Shown piece after piece: positions 40,857 to 50,695 of a stretch of 59,045 nt of DNA. The number at the start of each line of letters is the position of its first letter. Within the stretch, counting starts at the first letter, position 1. Location of the stretch: the NCBI RefSeq assembly GCF_004803465.1, contig NZ_SRSF01000010.1:1-59045 (forward strand), given 5' to 3'. Origin of the DNA: Neolewinella litorea (GTDB lineage: Bacteria; Bacteroidota; Bacteroidia; Chitinophagales; Saprospiraceae). The notes under the pieces were generated by a model. It ran no database searches. It worked only from the letters and a program-made list of their open reading frames with translations, and was not told the DNA's origin. The translations under genes were made by a program, and so were the position numbers.

Positions 40857-42362
40857 ATGAATAAGAACAGTCAAGAACTCTGGTTCATCACCGGAAGTCA
40901 ACACCTCTACGGTGCCGAAACCCTGCAGCAAGTAGCGCGCCACGCCACCACCATGGTGGCCGGCATCAACGACCGGGCCGAGCTGCCGGTGAACCTCGTG
41001 GCACAACCGGTAGTGACCACCTCCGACGAAATCCTGAACGTTTGCCAACGCGCCAACACCGCCCCCGACTGCATCGGCGTGGTGGTCTGGATGCACACCT
41101 TTTCCCCGGCCAAGATGTGGATCCGCGGACTGTCGAGTCTCACCCGCCCCCTCTGTCACCTGCACACGCAGTTCAACGCCGAGATCCCCTGGGAGAACAT
41201 CGACATGGACTTCATGAACCTCAACCAGTCGGCCCACGGCGACCGGGAATTCGGCTTCCTCATGTCTCGGATGCGGAAGAAGCGGAAGGTCATCGTCGGT
41301 CACTGGCGAAATCCCGCGGTCCTCAAAAAATTGAACGTATGGTCGCGGGTAGCCCGCGGCTGGGCGGAACTCCAGCGGCTGCAGGTGGCCCGCATCGGCG
41401 ACAATATGCGACAGGTGGCGGTTACGGAAGGCAACAAGGTATCGGCCGAAATGCGCTTCGGCTTCAGCGTGAACGGCTACGCGGTAGCGGACGTCCTGGC
41501 GCACCGGTCGGCGGCCGGCAACGGGGCTGCGGACCGTCTTGTCGAAGCGTACGAAAACGCCTACCAGCTCTCTCCGGCCCTGCAAGCCGGCGGAGAGCAG
41601 CGGGAGTCCCTGCTCGAAGCCGCGCGGATCGAGCTTACGCTGAAGTCCTTTCTGGACGAAAACAACTTCGGGGCCTTCACCAATACCTTCGAGAACCTGG
41701 GAGAATTCAGTCAGTTGCCGGGCATCGCCGTGCAGCGTCTGATGGAACAGGGCTACGGTTTCGGTGCGGAGGGTGACTGGAAGACGGCCGCCCTCCTGCG
41801 GTGCATGAAGGTGATGGGCGAGGGACTTGCCGGCGGAACTTCCTTTATGGAAGACTACACCTACCACTTTACGCCCGAACGCTCGTACGTCCTGGGCTCC
41901 CACATGCTGGAGATTTGTCCGTCGATCGCCGCCCAACAGCCCAGCTGCGAGATTCATCCGCTGGGCATTGGCGGCAAGAGCGACCCGGTCCGGCTGGTGT
42001 TCGACGGTCAGCCCGGCAGCGCGCTCAACGCCTCCCTGATCGACATGGGCAACCGTTTTCGCCTGCTGGTCAATGAAGTGGAAAGCGTGGCACCACTGCA
42101 GAAACTGCCCAAATTGCCGGTGGCCCGGGTGCTTTGGGATCCCAAGCCGAACCTTGACGTGGCCGCCACTTCCTGGATACTCGCCGGGGGCGCGCACCAT
42201 ACGGTTTACACTCAATCAATTACTACTGAATACCTCGAAGATCTGGCCGACATTGCAGGCATCGAACTGCTCGTGATCGACGACCGTACCCGGGTCCGCG
42301 ACTTCAAGAACGATCTCAACGCCAACGAGGCCTACTACCACCTTTTCCAGCACGGCTTCTGA
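40857..42362 (+). CDS. araA: L-arabinose isomerase, 501 aa
   Basis: The protein begins with the family signature [20 protein letters not shown] and contains [39 protein letters not shown] and the metal-site segment [31 protein letters not shown]. It interconverts L-arabinose and L-ribulose using Mn2+ in the cytoplasm, the first step after import. The full length is typical (about 500). Confidence 0.97.
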   Translation: MNKNSQELWFITGSQHLYGAETLQQVARHATTMVAGINDRAELPVNLVAQPVVTTSDEILNVCQRANTAPDCIGVVVWMHTFSPAKMWIRGLSSLTRPLCHLHTQFNAEIPWENIDMDFMNLNQSAHGDREFGFLMSRMRKKRKVIVGHWRNPAVLKKLNVWSRVARGWAELQRLQVARIGDNMRQVAVTEGNKVSAEMRFGFSVNGYAVADVLAHRSAAGNGAADRLVEAYENAYQLSPALQAGGEQRESLLEAARIELTLKSFLDENNFGAFTNTFENLGEFSQLPGIAVQRLMEQGYGFGAEGDWKTAALLRCMKVMGEGLAGGTSFMEDYTYHFTPERSYVLGSHMLEICPSIAAQQPSCEIHPLGIGGKSDPVRLVFDGQPGSALNASLIDMGNRFRLLVNEVESVAPLQKLPKLPVARVLWDPKPNLDVAATSWILAGGAHHTVYTQSITTEYLEDLADIAGIELLVIDDRTRVRDFKNDLNANEAYYHLFQHGF

Positions 42363-42379
42363 GCCGCCAAACCAAGATC

Positions 42380-43552
42380 ATGACACTCCCCAACGCCCTA
42401 CCGCTTTTTTGCCTGTTGCTCCTGTCGCTGCTGCTTCCAGCCTGCGGGGATGATAATAACGACCGCCCGGTAGAAGAACCAGCCGACACCCCGGCCGCCT
42501 CCATTACCAAAAGCAGCTACGGCACAACGGCCGGGGGTGAGACCGTAGACAAGTACATCCTCCGCAACGCGGCGGGTATGGAGGTCGAGGTGATCACCTA
42601 TGGAGGCATCATAACTTCGCTGACCGCCCCCGACTCAACTGGCAACTTCGAGAACGTCGTGCTGGGGTACGACAGCCTATCCCAGTACGAGGCCAGCAAC
42701 CCCTACTTCGGTGCCTTGATCGGCCGCTACGGCAATCGGATCGCGGGCGGTAGGTTCTCGCTGAACGACCAGACCTACACCCTGGAAACCAACGATGGAC
42801 CGAACCACCTCCACGGCGGCGTAACCGGCTTCGACAAGGTGGTCTGGACCGCCACGGAAGTACCATCGGACACGGAACCTGCACTACGCCTTACCTACCT
42901 GAGCCCGGACGGGGAAGGCGGTTACCCCGGCAACCTCAACACAACGGTCACCTATACCCTGCACGACGATAACCGTCTGGAAATAGCCTATTCGGCCACC
43001 ACCGACCAGCCTACCGTAGTCAACCTGACCCAGCACACCTACTTCAACCTGTCGGGCGACCCTTCCGGCGACATCCTCGACCACGTGCTGATGATCGACG
43101 CAGACCAATACCTGCCGGTAGACGGCACCCTGATCCCCACGGGCGAAGTGCAAGCGGTAGAGGGTACGCCTTTCGACTTTACCGAACCCAAACCCATCGG
43201 CCGGAATATCGGGGACGACAATGAGCAGCTCCTCCGGGGCAAAGGCTTTGACCATTGCTGGGTACTTAACGAGCCGGGGGGTTCCGCGCCGGTGGCCACG
43301 GTTCACCACCCCGCCAGCGGCCGGTTTATGGAGGTGTTTACCGACGAGCCCGGCATTCAATTTTACAGCGGCAACTTCCTCGACGGCACCCTGCCCGCCC
43401 CGGGCGGCGGCACCTACGGTCACCGATCCGGCCTCTGTCTGGAAACCCAGCACTTCCCCGATTCTCCCAACCAGCCCTCCTTCCCTTCGGTGGTATTGGA
43501 GCCGGGCGATACCTACGCCACCACGACTACCTACTCCTTTTCCACTAAATAA
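42380..43552 (+). CDS. Aldose 1-epimerase (galactose mutarotase-like) lipoprotein, 390 aa
   Basis: The signal MTLPNALPLFCLLLLSLLLPA-C has cysteine 22 as the lipid anchor. The mutarotase fold is seen in ITYGGIITSLTAPDSTGNFENVVLGYD, GALIGRYGNRIAGGRF, NHLHGGVTGFDKVVW, VVNLTQHTYFNLSGD and GFDHCWVL; His residues in NHLHGG and TQHTYFNL are catalytic. It speeds anomer exchange of aldoses in the periplasm, supplying the anomer needed by the transporter or isomerase. It is between araA and the symporter gene, consistent with a role in arabinose uptake. Confidence 0.93.
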   Translation: MTLPNALPLFCLLLLSLLLPACGDDNNDRPVEEPADTPAASITKSSYGTTAGGETVDKYILRNAAGMEVEVITYGGIITSLTAPDSTGNFENVVLGYDSLSQYEASNPYFGALIGRYGNRIAGGRFSLNDQTYTLETNDGPNHLHGGVTGFDKVVWTATEVPSDTEPALRLTYLSPDGEGGYPGNLNTTVTYTLHDDNRLEIAYSATTDQPTVVNLTQHTYFNLSGDPSGDILDHVLMIDADQYLPVDGTLIPTGEVQAVEGTPFDFTEPKPIGRNIGDDNEQLLRGKGFDHCWVLNEPGGSAPVATVHHPASGRFMEVFTDEPGIQFYSGNFLDGTLPAPGGGTYGHRSGLCLETQHFPDSPNQPSFPSVVLEPGDTYATTTTYSFSTK

Positions 43553-43564
43553 TCCCTTAACGCA

Positions 43565-45319
43565 ATGTCCGTACTGGCCACTCTCGATTGGGTGATCATC
43601 ACCCTGTACTTCGTTCTGATTCTCGGCATTGCCTGGTGGGTGATCCGGCAAAAGAACGACACCTCCGACGATTACTTCCTGGCCGGGCGCAACCTCGGCT
43701 GGTTCGTCATCGGTTCCTCCATTTTCGCCTCCAACATCGGCTCGGAGCACATCGTCGGGCTCGCCGGATCGGGTGCCACGGACGGCGTGGCCATGGCGCA
43801 TTACGAGCTGCACGCCTGGTGCCTGCTGGTGCTGGGCTGGGTGCTGGCCCCGTTCTACATGCGGTCCAAGATCTACACCATGCCGGAATTCCTGGAGAAG
43901 CGCTTCAGTCCGGCCTCCCGCTGGGTGTTGTCGATCATCTCCCTGATAGCCTACGTACTGACCAAGGTGGCCGTGGGCATCTTCGCCGGGGGCATCGTAT
44001 TCGGGGTGCTGCTGCCGGACGTCAACGTCATGGGACTGGACAGTTTCTGGGTGGGCTCCATTCTAATGATATTGCTGACCGGCGCGTACACCATCCTGGG
44101 TGGCCTCAAGGCCGTGGCCTACACGGAAGCCATCCAGACCGTCATCCTGATTTTCGGTGCGGTAACGGTCACCGTGTACGGTTTGGACGCCCTGGGCGGC
44201 TGGGGCGAGCTGAAGCGCATCGCCGGATCCGAGATGTTCAACCTCTGGAAACCCCTCGTCCCGGAGGGCGTGGAGGGCACCTGGGCGCCCGTCAAGACCG
44301 AAACCCGGATGGCGTGGTACTTTAATACCAATTACCCCTGGATCGGCATGTTGTTCTGCGCGCCGATCATCGGGCTGTGGTACTGGTGTACGGATCAGTA
44401 CATCGTGCAGCGGATGCTGGGGGCGGCAAATCTTACGGAAGCTCGCCGGGGTACCATCGCGGCGGCCTTTTTCAAGCTGCTCCCGGTCTTCATTTTCATC
44501 GTTCCCGGCATCATAACCTTTGCCCTCGCGGCCAGCGGCAAGATGCCCCAATTGGCCGAGACCCTGCTCGACGCCGACGGCAACATCATCAACGCCAACG
44601 CCCAACAGGTCTTCCCCCTGCTCGTTGCGAAGGTACTTCCCGCCGGTATCCGGGGCCTGGTGGTCGCCGGACTGCTGGCCGCGCTGATGTCTTCCCTGGC
44701 CGGGGTATTCAACGCTTCGTCCACGCTGTTCACCATGGACCTCTACTCCAAATTCCGGCCCAACGTAAGCGAGGCCCAGCTGGTACGGGTAGGCCGCATT
44801 GCCACCGCCGTGATGGTCGTGATCGGCCTGCTGTGGATCCCGGTGATCCAGGGAAGCCGGGGGTTATATGACTACCTCCAAAGCGTACAGGGTTATCTGG
44901 CCCCGCCCATTTTCGTGGTCTTCTTCTTCGGGGTGTTTAACCGGCGCCTCAACGCCAAGGGGGCACTGGCGGCCATGCTGGTGGGCTTCGCCCTCGGCCT
45001 CTTCCGACTGATGATCGATACCCCGGTCATGCTCAACGAAGGCTTTGCCTACGCCGAGGGATCGTTCTTCTGGATCGTCAATAACACCTTCTTCCAGTAC
45101 TACAGCCTGTTCATTTTCCTTGTTTCCGCTGCTACCATGGTGGGCGTGAGTTACGCTACCGAAGCCCCCCCGCTGATCAAGGTGCAGGGCCTCACCATGT
45201 CAACGGTATCCGACGAGCAGCGCGCCGAAACCCGCGCTAGTGTCCGGACGATCGATATCGTGTTCTCGGTATTGGTGGTCGTGCTGATCCTGGTGGCTTA
45301 CCTGTATTTCACTGGGTAA
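43565..45319 (+). CDS. Sodium/sugar symporter, SSS family, probable arabinose importer, 584 aa
   Basis: The gene encodes about 14 transmembrane helices with SSS-family motifs (YFLAGRNLGWFVIGSSIFASNIGSEHIVGLAGSGA, GGLKAVAYTEAIQTVIL, GIRGLVVAGLLAALMSSLAGVFNASSTLFTMDLYSKF). It resembles SglT-type sodium/glucose or galactose symporters. Its place at the end of the ara genes suggests L-arabinose uptake across the inner membrane. It is the last gene of the run; the following sequence turns into repeats. Confidence 0.93.
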   Translation: MSVLATLDWVIITLYFVLILGIAWWVIRQKNDTSDDYFLAGRNLGWFVIGSSIFASNIGSEHIVGLAGSGATDGVAMAHYELHAWCLLVLGWVLAPFYMRSKIYTMPEFLEKRFSPASRWVLSIISLIAYVLTKVAVGIFAGGIVFGVLLPDVNVMGLDSFWVGSILMILLTGAYTILGGLKAVAYTEAIQTVILIFGAVTVTVYGLDALGGWGELKRIAGSEMFNLWKPLVPEGVEGTWAPVKTETRMAWYFNTNYPWIGMLFCAPIIGLWYWCTDQYIVQRMLGAANLTEARRGTIAAAFFKLLPVFIFIVPGIITFALAASGKMPQLAETLLDADGNIINANAQQVFPLLVAKVLPAGIRGLVVAGLLAALMSSLAGVFNASSTLFTMDLYSKFRPNVSEAQLVRVGRIATAVMVVIGLLWIPVIQGSRGLYDYLQSVQGYLAPPIFVVFFFGVFNRRLNAKGALAAMLVGFALGLFRLMIDTPVMLNEGFAYAEGSFFWIVNNTFFQYYSLFIFLVSAATMVGVSYATEAPPLIKVQGLTMSTVSDEQRAETRASVRTIDIVFSVLVVVLILVAYLYFTG

Positions 45320-45342
45320 GGTGAGGGCTCCACGGGCCTAAC

Positions 45343-45560
45343 GGGTGGAGGGCCTCCAGGCCCGACTTTCCAAGGCCAGAGGGGTAATCAACAATCCAGG
45401 ATGGGGCAACACTATACGCCGGGGCCCTGTTGCCGAGCGGGTGGAGGGCCTCCAAGCCCGACTTCCCAAGGCCAGAGGGGTAATCAACAATCCAGGATGG
45501 GGTAACACTATAGGCCGAGGCCCTGTTGCCGAGCGGGTGGAGGGCCTCCAGGCCCGAATC
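45343..45560. repeat. Tandem repeat, 96-bp period, 2.3 copies
   Basis: GGGTGGAGGGCCTCCA(G/A)GCCCGA recurs at 45343, 45439 and 45535. Between copies are GGCCAGAGGGGTAATCAACA and a CCCTGTTGCCGAGC segment. GGGCCTCCAGGCCC inside each unit is palindromic and may help end transcription of the preceding operon, but it lacks a T-run. No gene is seen from 45320 to 45658. Confidence 0.85.
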
Positions 45561-45658
45561 TTTATAAACGCGGAGCCCATTCCTCCATGCCCCCATAATC
45601 GATTCTACCCCAAAGGCGGTTTACACTAGCAGTACCTCCGACCGTCCAGTTCCAGCCC

Positions 45659-46414
45659 CTAGTATAGCCCCTCAAATGCTTCCATCCAGGCCCGGGCCAT
45701 GACGTAGCTTCCGGCCAGACTGGGGTGCACACCGTCGTGGCTCCAATGTGCGGCGGGGGCCTCTTCCAGGGCTTCGTCGAATACCCGCTGGTAGGGGATC
45801 CACGCCGCGTCAAATTCGGCGGCCACGGCCCGCGCGGCCGACTGGTAGGTGGGGAATTCATTCTTCCACCGATCGTCCCCGACCGCTGAGCCGCCCCGGA
45901 TAATGAAGGGTTCGCCGATGATGAACTTCACCTCAGGCAGGGCTTCGCGCGTGCGGTTGAGCAGGGCGGCAAAGTCCTTGCGGTACACATCTACCGTGCC
46001 GTCGTAGTTGCCGTTGAGCATGTGCCAGAAGTCGTTGACGCCGATCAGGATACTGACCACGTCGGGCTGCAGCGACAGGGCGTCGGCCTCCCATCTCTCG
46101 TCGAGTTGGTAGACCTTGTTGCCGCTGATTCCACGGTTGTAGTAGGTAAGGTCGGTTTCGGGATGCTCACCCAGCAGCATCGCCGCGACCAGGAGAGAAT
46201 AGCCCACCCCCATTTTTCCGTAGTCGTTGGGTTCGGTCCGTTCGCGGTCGCGGCCGGCATCGGTGATGGAATCCCCCTGGAATACTACCGTAAGTTGATC
46301 GGGCAGATGATCGGACATTTTGCTTGGGCGCGTCAGGGCCGAACTCCCCGCCAGGGCGGCGGGCAGCAGGGCGGCGTTTTTGATAAAGTCTCTGCGATTG
46401 TTCGGCATGCTCAT
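45659..46414 (-). CDS. SGNH/GDSL-type esterase with Tat-like signal, 251 aa
   Basis: From Met at 46414 the protein reads MSMPNNRRDFIKNAALLPAA, a twin-arginine export signal (RRDFIK). The SGNH hydrolase core follows: VVFQGDSITDAGRD (catalytic Ser), NRGISGNKVYQL (Gly), VSILIGVNDFWH (Asn) and SHDGVHPSLAGSYV (Asp and His). It is a secreted carbohydrate or lipid esterase, probably a deacetylase of plant or algal polysaccharide; the substrate is not determined. The gene is downstream of a palindromic repeat array and reads toward the end of the arabinose run. Confidence 0.88.
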   Translation of the reverse strand: MSMPNNRRDFIKNAALLPAALAGSSALTRPSKMSDHLPDQLTVVFQGDSITDAGRDRERTEPNDYGKMGVGYSLLVAAMLLGEHPETDLTYYNRGISGNKVYQLDERWEADALSLQPDVVSILIGVNDFWHMLNGNYDGTVDVYRKDFAALLNRTREALPEVKFIIGEPFIIRGGSAVGDDRWKNEFPTYQSAARAVAAEFDAAWIPYQRVFDEALEEAPAAHWSHDGVHPSLAGSYVMARAWMEAFEGLY

Positions 46415-46435
46415 TGATTTACCGCCTAATGTACA

Positions 46436-46588
46436 AAGCGGCCTCCGGCCGCGCCAGTAAAATGCGGCCTCGGGCCGCGCCAGCAAAATGCGGCCTCAGG
46501 CCGCGAGAGCAAAATGCGGCCTCGGGCCGCGAAAGTAAAATGCGGCCTCAGGCCGCGAAAGAAAGATGCGGCCTCAGGCCGCGCACCC
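46436..46588. repeat. Six tandem palindromic units, 26-bp period
   Basis: The motif AAAATGCGGCCTC(A/G)GGCCGCG recurs with T of the TGCGGCCT core at 46463, 46489, 46515, 46541 and 46567, exactly 26 bp apart, plus a diverged first unit at about 46437. Each unit contains the palindrome GCGGCCT(C)(A/G)GGCCGC and can form its own hairpin. It lies between two minus-strand genes, upstream of the esterase start and just past the stop of the oxidoreductase gene. It is not a CRISPR: the spacing is too short and the intervening bases are not unique spacers. Confidence 0.92.
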
Positions 46589-46593
46589 CTCTC

Positions 46594-47694
46594 CTACTCC
46601 AGCCGCACCGTCTCCCCCGTCCGGGCACTGCGTACCGCCGCGTCCAGTATCTCCACCACCGTCATATTATTCTCCAAGGCCGAAAGATCCGCCGGTGCCA
46701 CCTCCACTTCCCCAGCGATCACCGCCGCCAGGTAGGCGAAGGGGTCGTCGTAGGGGGCCGGGCGTTCTTCCAGTGCCTGTTCCATTTCCGAGAAGCCATC
46801 GTACCCTTCGGGGATCCGCACCCGCAGGTCGTGGCGGTTGTCGGCGTAGATCACGCCGTCCAGCCCGTAAATTTCCATATCCTTACGACCAATGGTCCAG
46901 TTCCACGAGGCCTGGATCAGGGCCACAGCGTCCGGGTAGGTGAGGATGATCAGGGCTTCGTCGTCAACGTCCGGATTGTTCTCGGGCTGCAGTTGCTGGG
47001 TCACCGCCGTGACGGTCAGGGGGCGTTGGCCCTGCATCAGCCACGTCATGAGGTTGGCCCCATAGCACCCGAAGTCGGTGATGGCCCCGCCGCCGTTCTG
47101 CACCGGATCGGTGAGCCATTCCAGGAATTCCGGGTCGACGCCGATATTCTTCGGGCCGCGGTGGCCGTCGCGAATGACCACTTTGCGGATCTCCCCGACC
47201 AGGCTATCCTGCACCAACGCGTAAGCCCGGTGGTTGGTCGGGTACCAGGTGGTCTCGTAGTTGGTGAGCAGGTGGATGTCGTGCGCTTCGGCGAGGGCCT
47301 CCATCTTGCGGGCGTGGTCCATACTTACGGCCAGCGGCTTTTCCACCATTATATGGATCCCGCGCGGCGCGCACGCCTCAACCACCTCCAGGTGCTCGAA
47401 GATCGAACCAAAGGCCGTTACGGCTGCCGGCTGCTGCGCCTCGATCAGAGCCTCCAGGTCATCGTACACCCTTTCCATCGGGAAGTCGTACTGCTCGGCG
47501 TAGCGGCGGGCGAGGTCCCGGTTGGGTTCCGCGATGCCGACGATCTCGATCTCCCCCCGGCTTTCGCTGTTGAAGATGCCGTGGACGTGGGTATGCGTGA
47601 GCCCCGCTACCCCCACGCGAAGGGGTTCCCGCTGGGCGTAGAGGGCGGAGGTGAGCATGAGCAGCAAGGTAAGACAGGTAAGAATTCGGTACAT
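46594..47694 (-). CDS. Secreted Gfo/Idh/MocA-family oxidoreductase, 366 aa
   Basis: From Met at 47694 a signal peptide MYRILTCLTLLLMLTSALYAQ is followed by the NAD(P)-binding fold (LRVGVAGLTHTHVHGIF) and HIMVEKPLAVSMDHARKM, carrying the catalytic EKP lysine. The C-terminal domain includes GAITDFGCYGANLMTWLMQ. Exported members of this family in Bacteroidota belong to sugar metabolism, some with tightly bound NAD; the substrate is unknown. The start at 47730 would add 12 residues before the signal and is less likely. The stop is 6 bp from the palindromic repeat array. Confidence 0.88.
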   Translation of the reverse strand: MYRILTCLTLLLMLTSALYAQREPLRVGVAGLTHTHVHGIFNSESRGEIEIVGIAEPNRDLARRYAEQYDFPMERVYDDLEALIEAQQPAAVTAFGSIFEHLEVVEACAPRGIHIMVEKPLAVSMDHARKMEALAEAHDIHLLTNYETTWYPTNHRAYALVQDSLVGEIRKVVIRDGHRGPKNIGVDPEFLEWLTDPVQNGGGAITDFGCYGANLMTWLMQGQRPLTVTAVTQQLQPENNPDVDDEALIILTYPDAVALIQASWNWTIGRKDMEIYGLDGVIYADNRHDLRVRIPEGYDGFSEMEQALEERPAPYDDPFAYLAAVIAGEVEVAPADLSALENNMTVVEILDAAVRSARTGETVRLE

Positions 47695-47815
47695 AAGGCA
47701 GTGCGTTCGGTCCGCTACAAGGTAATCCAAGCCTTCCGTTTTTTTGGGCGGTGCACGCGGGTGCCGCGCCGGGTCGTGGCCCGGCCTACTTACCTTGCCG
47801 GAAAACCCCCGTCAC

Positions 47816-48862
47816 ATGTACCAAGGATGCTTACTCCTGCTCTGGCTCTTCCTCCCCATCCTGGTCCGGGCGCAGGATGCGGTGGAGAGCCGAGTGGTGG
47901 TCGACTCGATCTATTCAGCGAGCCTGGAAAACGACTATGGCGAAAACCCGACGCGCGCCGTGTCGGTCTACCTGCCACCGGGCTACGACGCCGGCACGCA
48001 ACGCTACCCCGTGGTCTACTACCTGCACGGATTCCTGAACGACCACACGCTGACGCGGGAAATGATCGACGCCCTCGACTACGCCATCGCCCACCGGAAA
48101 GTGCGACCGTTCATTCTAGTGACGGCCGATAACCGCACCCGCATCGACGGCAGCTTCTACAGCAATTCGGAACTGTTCGGCAACTGGGAAGACTTCATGG
48201 CCTATGACCTGGTCCGCTACGCCGACAAAAATTACCGAACCATGCCCCGGCGAGAAAGCCGTGGCGTCACCGGTCACAGCATGGGCGGCTTCGGCGCGCT
48301 GAAACTCGCGATGCGGCATCCGGACATCTTCAGCAGCGTCTATGCCCTGAGCCCCGGCGGCCTCACGGTGGTCGGTGAGTACGGCCCCAACAGCAACACC
48401 TACCGGGAACTGGCCGCGATCGATAACATGGACGAACTCATGCGCTCCTACTTTCCCAAGGTGATCGTGGCCTTCGGACGGGCCTGGTCGCCCAACCCGG
48501 ACAAGCCCCCCTTCTACGTCGACGTACCCTTTGCCTACGCGGGCGACAGCCTGGTAGTGCACCCTGAAGTACTCGAAAAGTGGTACGCGGAAATGCCGCT
48601 GCACCTCATCGACGACCACTTGCCGGCCCTGCAATCCCTGACCGCCATCGCCCTCGACTGGGGCCGCAACGCGGGCGACCGCTTCGTTCGCCAGTGTGAA
48701 ATGTTCAGCCAGCGCCTCGAGAACGTAGGCATCCAACATTCAGCGGAAGAGTACATCGGCACCCACACCAGCGGGATCTTTACCCGCGACGGGCGCGTAC
48801 CGAACGACATGCTACCCTTCTTCGATACGCACCTGACCTTCGCACCGGAAGGCGGACGATGA
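47816..48862 (+). CDS. Secreted alpha/beta-hydrolase esterase (putative esterase family), 348 aa
   Basis: A signal peptide MYQGCLLLLWLFLPILVRAQ precedes an esterase D-like alpha/beta hydrolase. It has RAVSVYLPPGYD, RYPVVYYLHGFLND, the nucleophile elbow GVTGHSMGGFGALKLAMRHPD with the catalytic serine, and a late His in IGTHTSGIF. It would hydrolyse carboxyl esters, possibly feruloyl or acetyl groups on hemicellulose, in the periplasm. The ATG at 47816 is preferred over 47744, because only the former gives a signal peptide. Confidence 0.87.
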   Translation: MYQGCLLLLWLFLPILVRAQDAVESRVVVDSIYSASLENDYGENPTRAVSVYLPPGYDAGTQRYPVVYYLHGFLNDHTLTREMIDALDYAIAHRKVRPFILVTADNRTRIDGSFYSNSELFGNWEDFMAYDLVRYADKNYRTMPRRESRGVTGHSMGGFGALKLAMRHPDIFSSVYALSPGGLTVVGEYGPNSNTYRELAAIDNMDELMRSYFPKVIVAFGRAWSPNPDKPPFYVDVPFAYAGDSLVVHPEVLEKWYAEMPLHLIDDHLPALQSLTAIALDWGRNAGDRFVRQCEMFSQRLENVGIQHSAEEYIGTHTSGIFTRDGRVPNDMLPFFDTHLTFAPEGGR

Positions 48863-48954
48863 GGTTAGATGGCGGACCGAATCCAGCCCGCAGCGGACAA
48901 TCCCCGATCAAAGCTTCCCCGTAGGTGTTGGGTAACCATAACCCCCGACCGACC

Positions 48955-49746
48955 ATGTATCGCCTGCTCCTGCTTCTTCCTTTCCTGCTCCTGACCTGTA
49001 GCCGCTACCAGGCCGCGGGCGACTTCTCCGCCGAACAACTACAGCCCTCGCCGAACGAACTGAGCCAGGACTTTCTCCGGGGCCTCCGGGCCGGCACCGA
49101 CGTTTCGGACATCGTAGACCAACTCGCGGGCTATGAGCCCGGCGAACTGGCCGCCGCGCTGGATACCCGCGATCAGCGACTGGCCTTCTGGGTCAACGTC
49201 TACAACGGCATGGTGCAGTACCTGCTTACCCAAAAGCCAGAGCTCTACGACGACCGGTCCGACTTCTTCAGTACCCCCCGGTTTACGGTGGCCGGGCAGG
49301 AACTGAGTCCGAACGAAATCGAGCACGGCATCATCCGCGGCGGGGAAAACCGCTTCGGACTGGGCTTCGTTCCCCAGCTGTTCTCCAGCAAGTTTGAACG
49401 CACCTTCCGGGTCAAGGGCGGCGATTCCCGCGTGCACTTTGCCCTCAACTGCGGGGCCAGCGACTGCCCCCCCGTAGAGATATACGCACCGGAGACTTAC
49501 GACCAGCAGATCAACGCCCGCGTGCGCAGCTACCTGGCCGAGCACTCTGAAATCCAGGAGCGCGACGGCAAGCGGGTACTGGTGACCTCCCCACTCTTCT
49601 CCTGGTTCAAGGGGGACTTCCGCGACCACGATGGCGTGGACGACTTCCTGGTGGAATACGGCGTGCTGGAAGAGAACGAGAAGGACATCAAGCGCGAGTA
49701 CGAGAATTACGACTGGACCCTGGAAACCGGCATTTGGGCGAAGTAG
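48955..49746 (+). CDS. DUF547 domain lipoprotein, 263 aa
   Basis: MYRLLLLLPFLLLTC gives a lipoprotein signal with cysteine 15. The DUF547 domain is recognisable from RLAFWVNVYNGMVQYLL, the FTVAGQELSPNEIEHGIIRG block, VHFALNCGASDCPPVEIY and VLVTSPLFSWFKGDF. The Cys and His residues in these blocks suggest a thiol-dependent fold, but no reaction is established. It is a periplasmic-facing protein, located 92 bp past the esterase gene in the same direction. Confidence 0.9.
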   Translation: MYRLLLLLPFLLLTCSRYQAAGDFSAEQLQPSPNELSQDFLRGLRAGTDVSDIVDQLAGYEPGELAAALDTRDQRLAFWVNVYNGMVQYLLTQKPELYDDRSDFFSTPRFTVAGQELSPNEIEHGIIRGGENRFGLGFVPQLFSSKFERTFRVKGGDSRVHFALNCGASDCPPVEIYAPETYDQQINARVRSYLAEHSEIQERDGKRVLVTSPLFSWFKGDFRDHDGVDDFLVEYGVLEENEKDIKREYENYDWTLETGIWAK

Positions 49747-49799
49747 GCTCCGCCTAATTGTTTACCTAATCCGGGCCCCTGCGCGTTCTTTGATTACCT

Positions 49800-49807
49800 T
49801 ACCTTTG
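49800..49807 (+). promoter_or_regulatory. Candidate -7 promoter element just before the AraC-family gene
   Basis: TACCTTTG matches TAnnTTTG exactly and lies 5 bp before the ATG at 49813. A transcript starting about 7 bp downstream would be leaderless or nearly so. Alternatively the true start lies further inside. No clear -33 TTG was seen. Confidence 0.4.
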
Positions 49808-49812
49808 GTACT

Positions 49813-50695
49813 ATGCGTACCCAATCAGCCCGATCGGTCTCCGCCTTCAACACCGAACTCAAGCTGCGTGGCTTCAAGGCGTTCCAGATTGAGGAAGACG
49901 GCGCGGCTACCCGCGTGTACAGCAGAAAGGATTTTTACAAGATTTGCCTGACCACCGGTCGTAGCGTCATCCACTACGCCAGCCGCAGCTTTGAGCAAGA
50001 AGGCACGGTACTCTTTTTCGGCAACCCCCACATTCCCTATTCCTGGGAAACAAAGTCCCGGACCTATACCGGGTATACCTGTCTGTTTTCGGAACATTTC
50101 CTGCAACTGGCGGAGCGTTCCGAGGCCATACTGCAATCCCCCCTCTTCCGGCTTGGGGGCACCCCGGTCCTGACCATTGATCCCGAGCGGCGAGAATTCC
50201 TTACCGCCATCTTTCAAAAAATGATTGATGAGCAGCAAACGGACTATCAATAATAAAGACGAGTTGATCCGGAATTACATCCAGCTCATCGTCCACGAAG
50301 CGCTCAAGCTGCAACCGGCGGCCGAGCACACCGAATCGTCCGGTACCGCCGCATCCCGGCTAACTGCCGTCTTCCTGGAACTCCTCGAACGGCAGTTTCC
50401 GGTTGAGACTCCCGACCGGCCGCTGGAACTCAAAAGCGCGCAGGACTACGCCCGCCAATTGTCTGTCCACGTCAATCACCTGAACAGTTCGGTAAAGTCC
50501 GTAACCGGCAAGACCACGTCTGCCCACATTTCCGACCGTATCGTCGCGGAAGCCCGCGCCCTGCTCGAGCATACCGACTGGAACATCAGCGCGATTGCCT
50601 ACGCCCTGGGCTTTGAGTACCCCACCTACTTCAGTAATTATTTCAAGAAGGTTACCGGCCAGTCGCCGCGGGCCGTGCGTCAATCGTCGCTTTGA
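49813..50695 (+). pseudogene. AraC-family transcriptional regulator interrupted by a frameshift
   Basis: The 5' frame (49813-50253) encodes an AraC-type ligand-binding N-terminal domain (FYKICLTTGRSVIHYASRSFEQEGTVLFFGNP) ending DYQ-stop. The 3' frame continues the same protein (KDELIRNYIQLIVHEALKLQP, then the C-terminal HTH pair AHISDRIVAEARALLEHTDW and ISAIAYALGFEYPTYFSNYFKKVTGQSP). The join around 50251-50258 reads CAATAATAAAGAC. Removing one A would restore ...DYQYKDELIRNY..., the usual family sequence. A one-base insertion is therefore the simplest explanation. Either the regulator is broken, or this is a sequencing error, or the shift is programmed; both halves look otherwise intact, favouring a recent or artefactual change. 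Confidence 0.82.

Noticed and set aside
46436..46588. Possible CRISPR array
   Set aside because: The 26-bp period leaves no room for unique spacers, units are palindromes in direct contact, and no cas genes are nearby.
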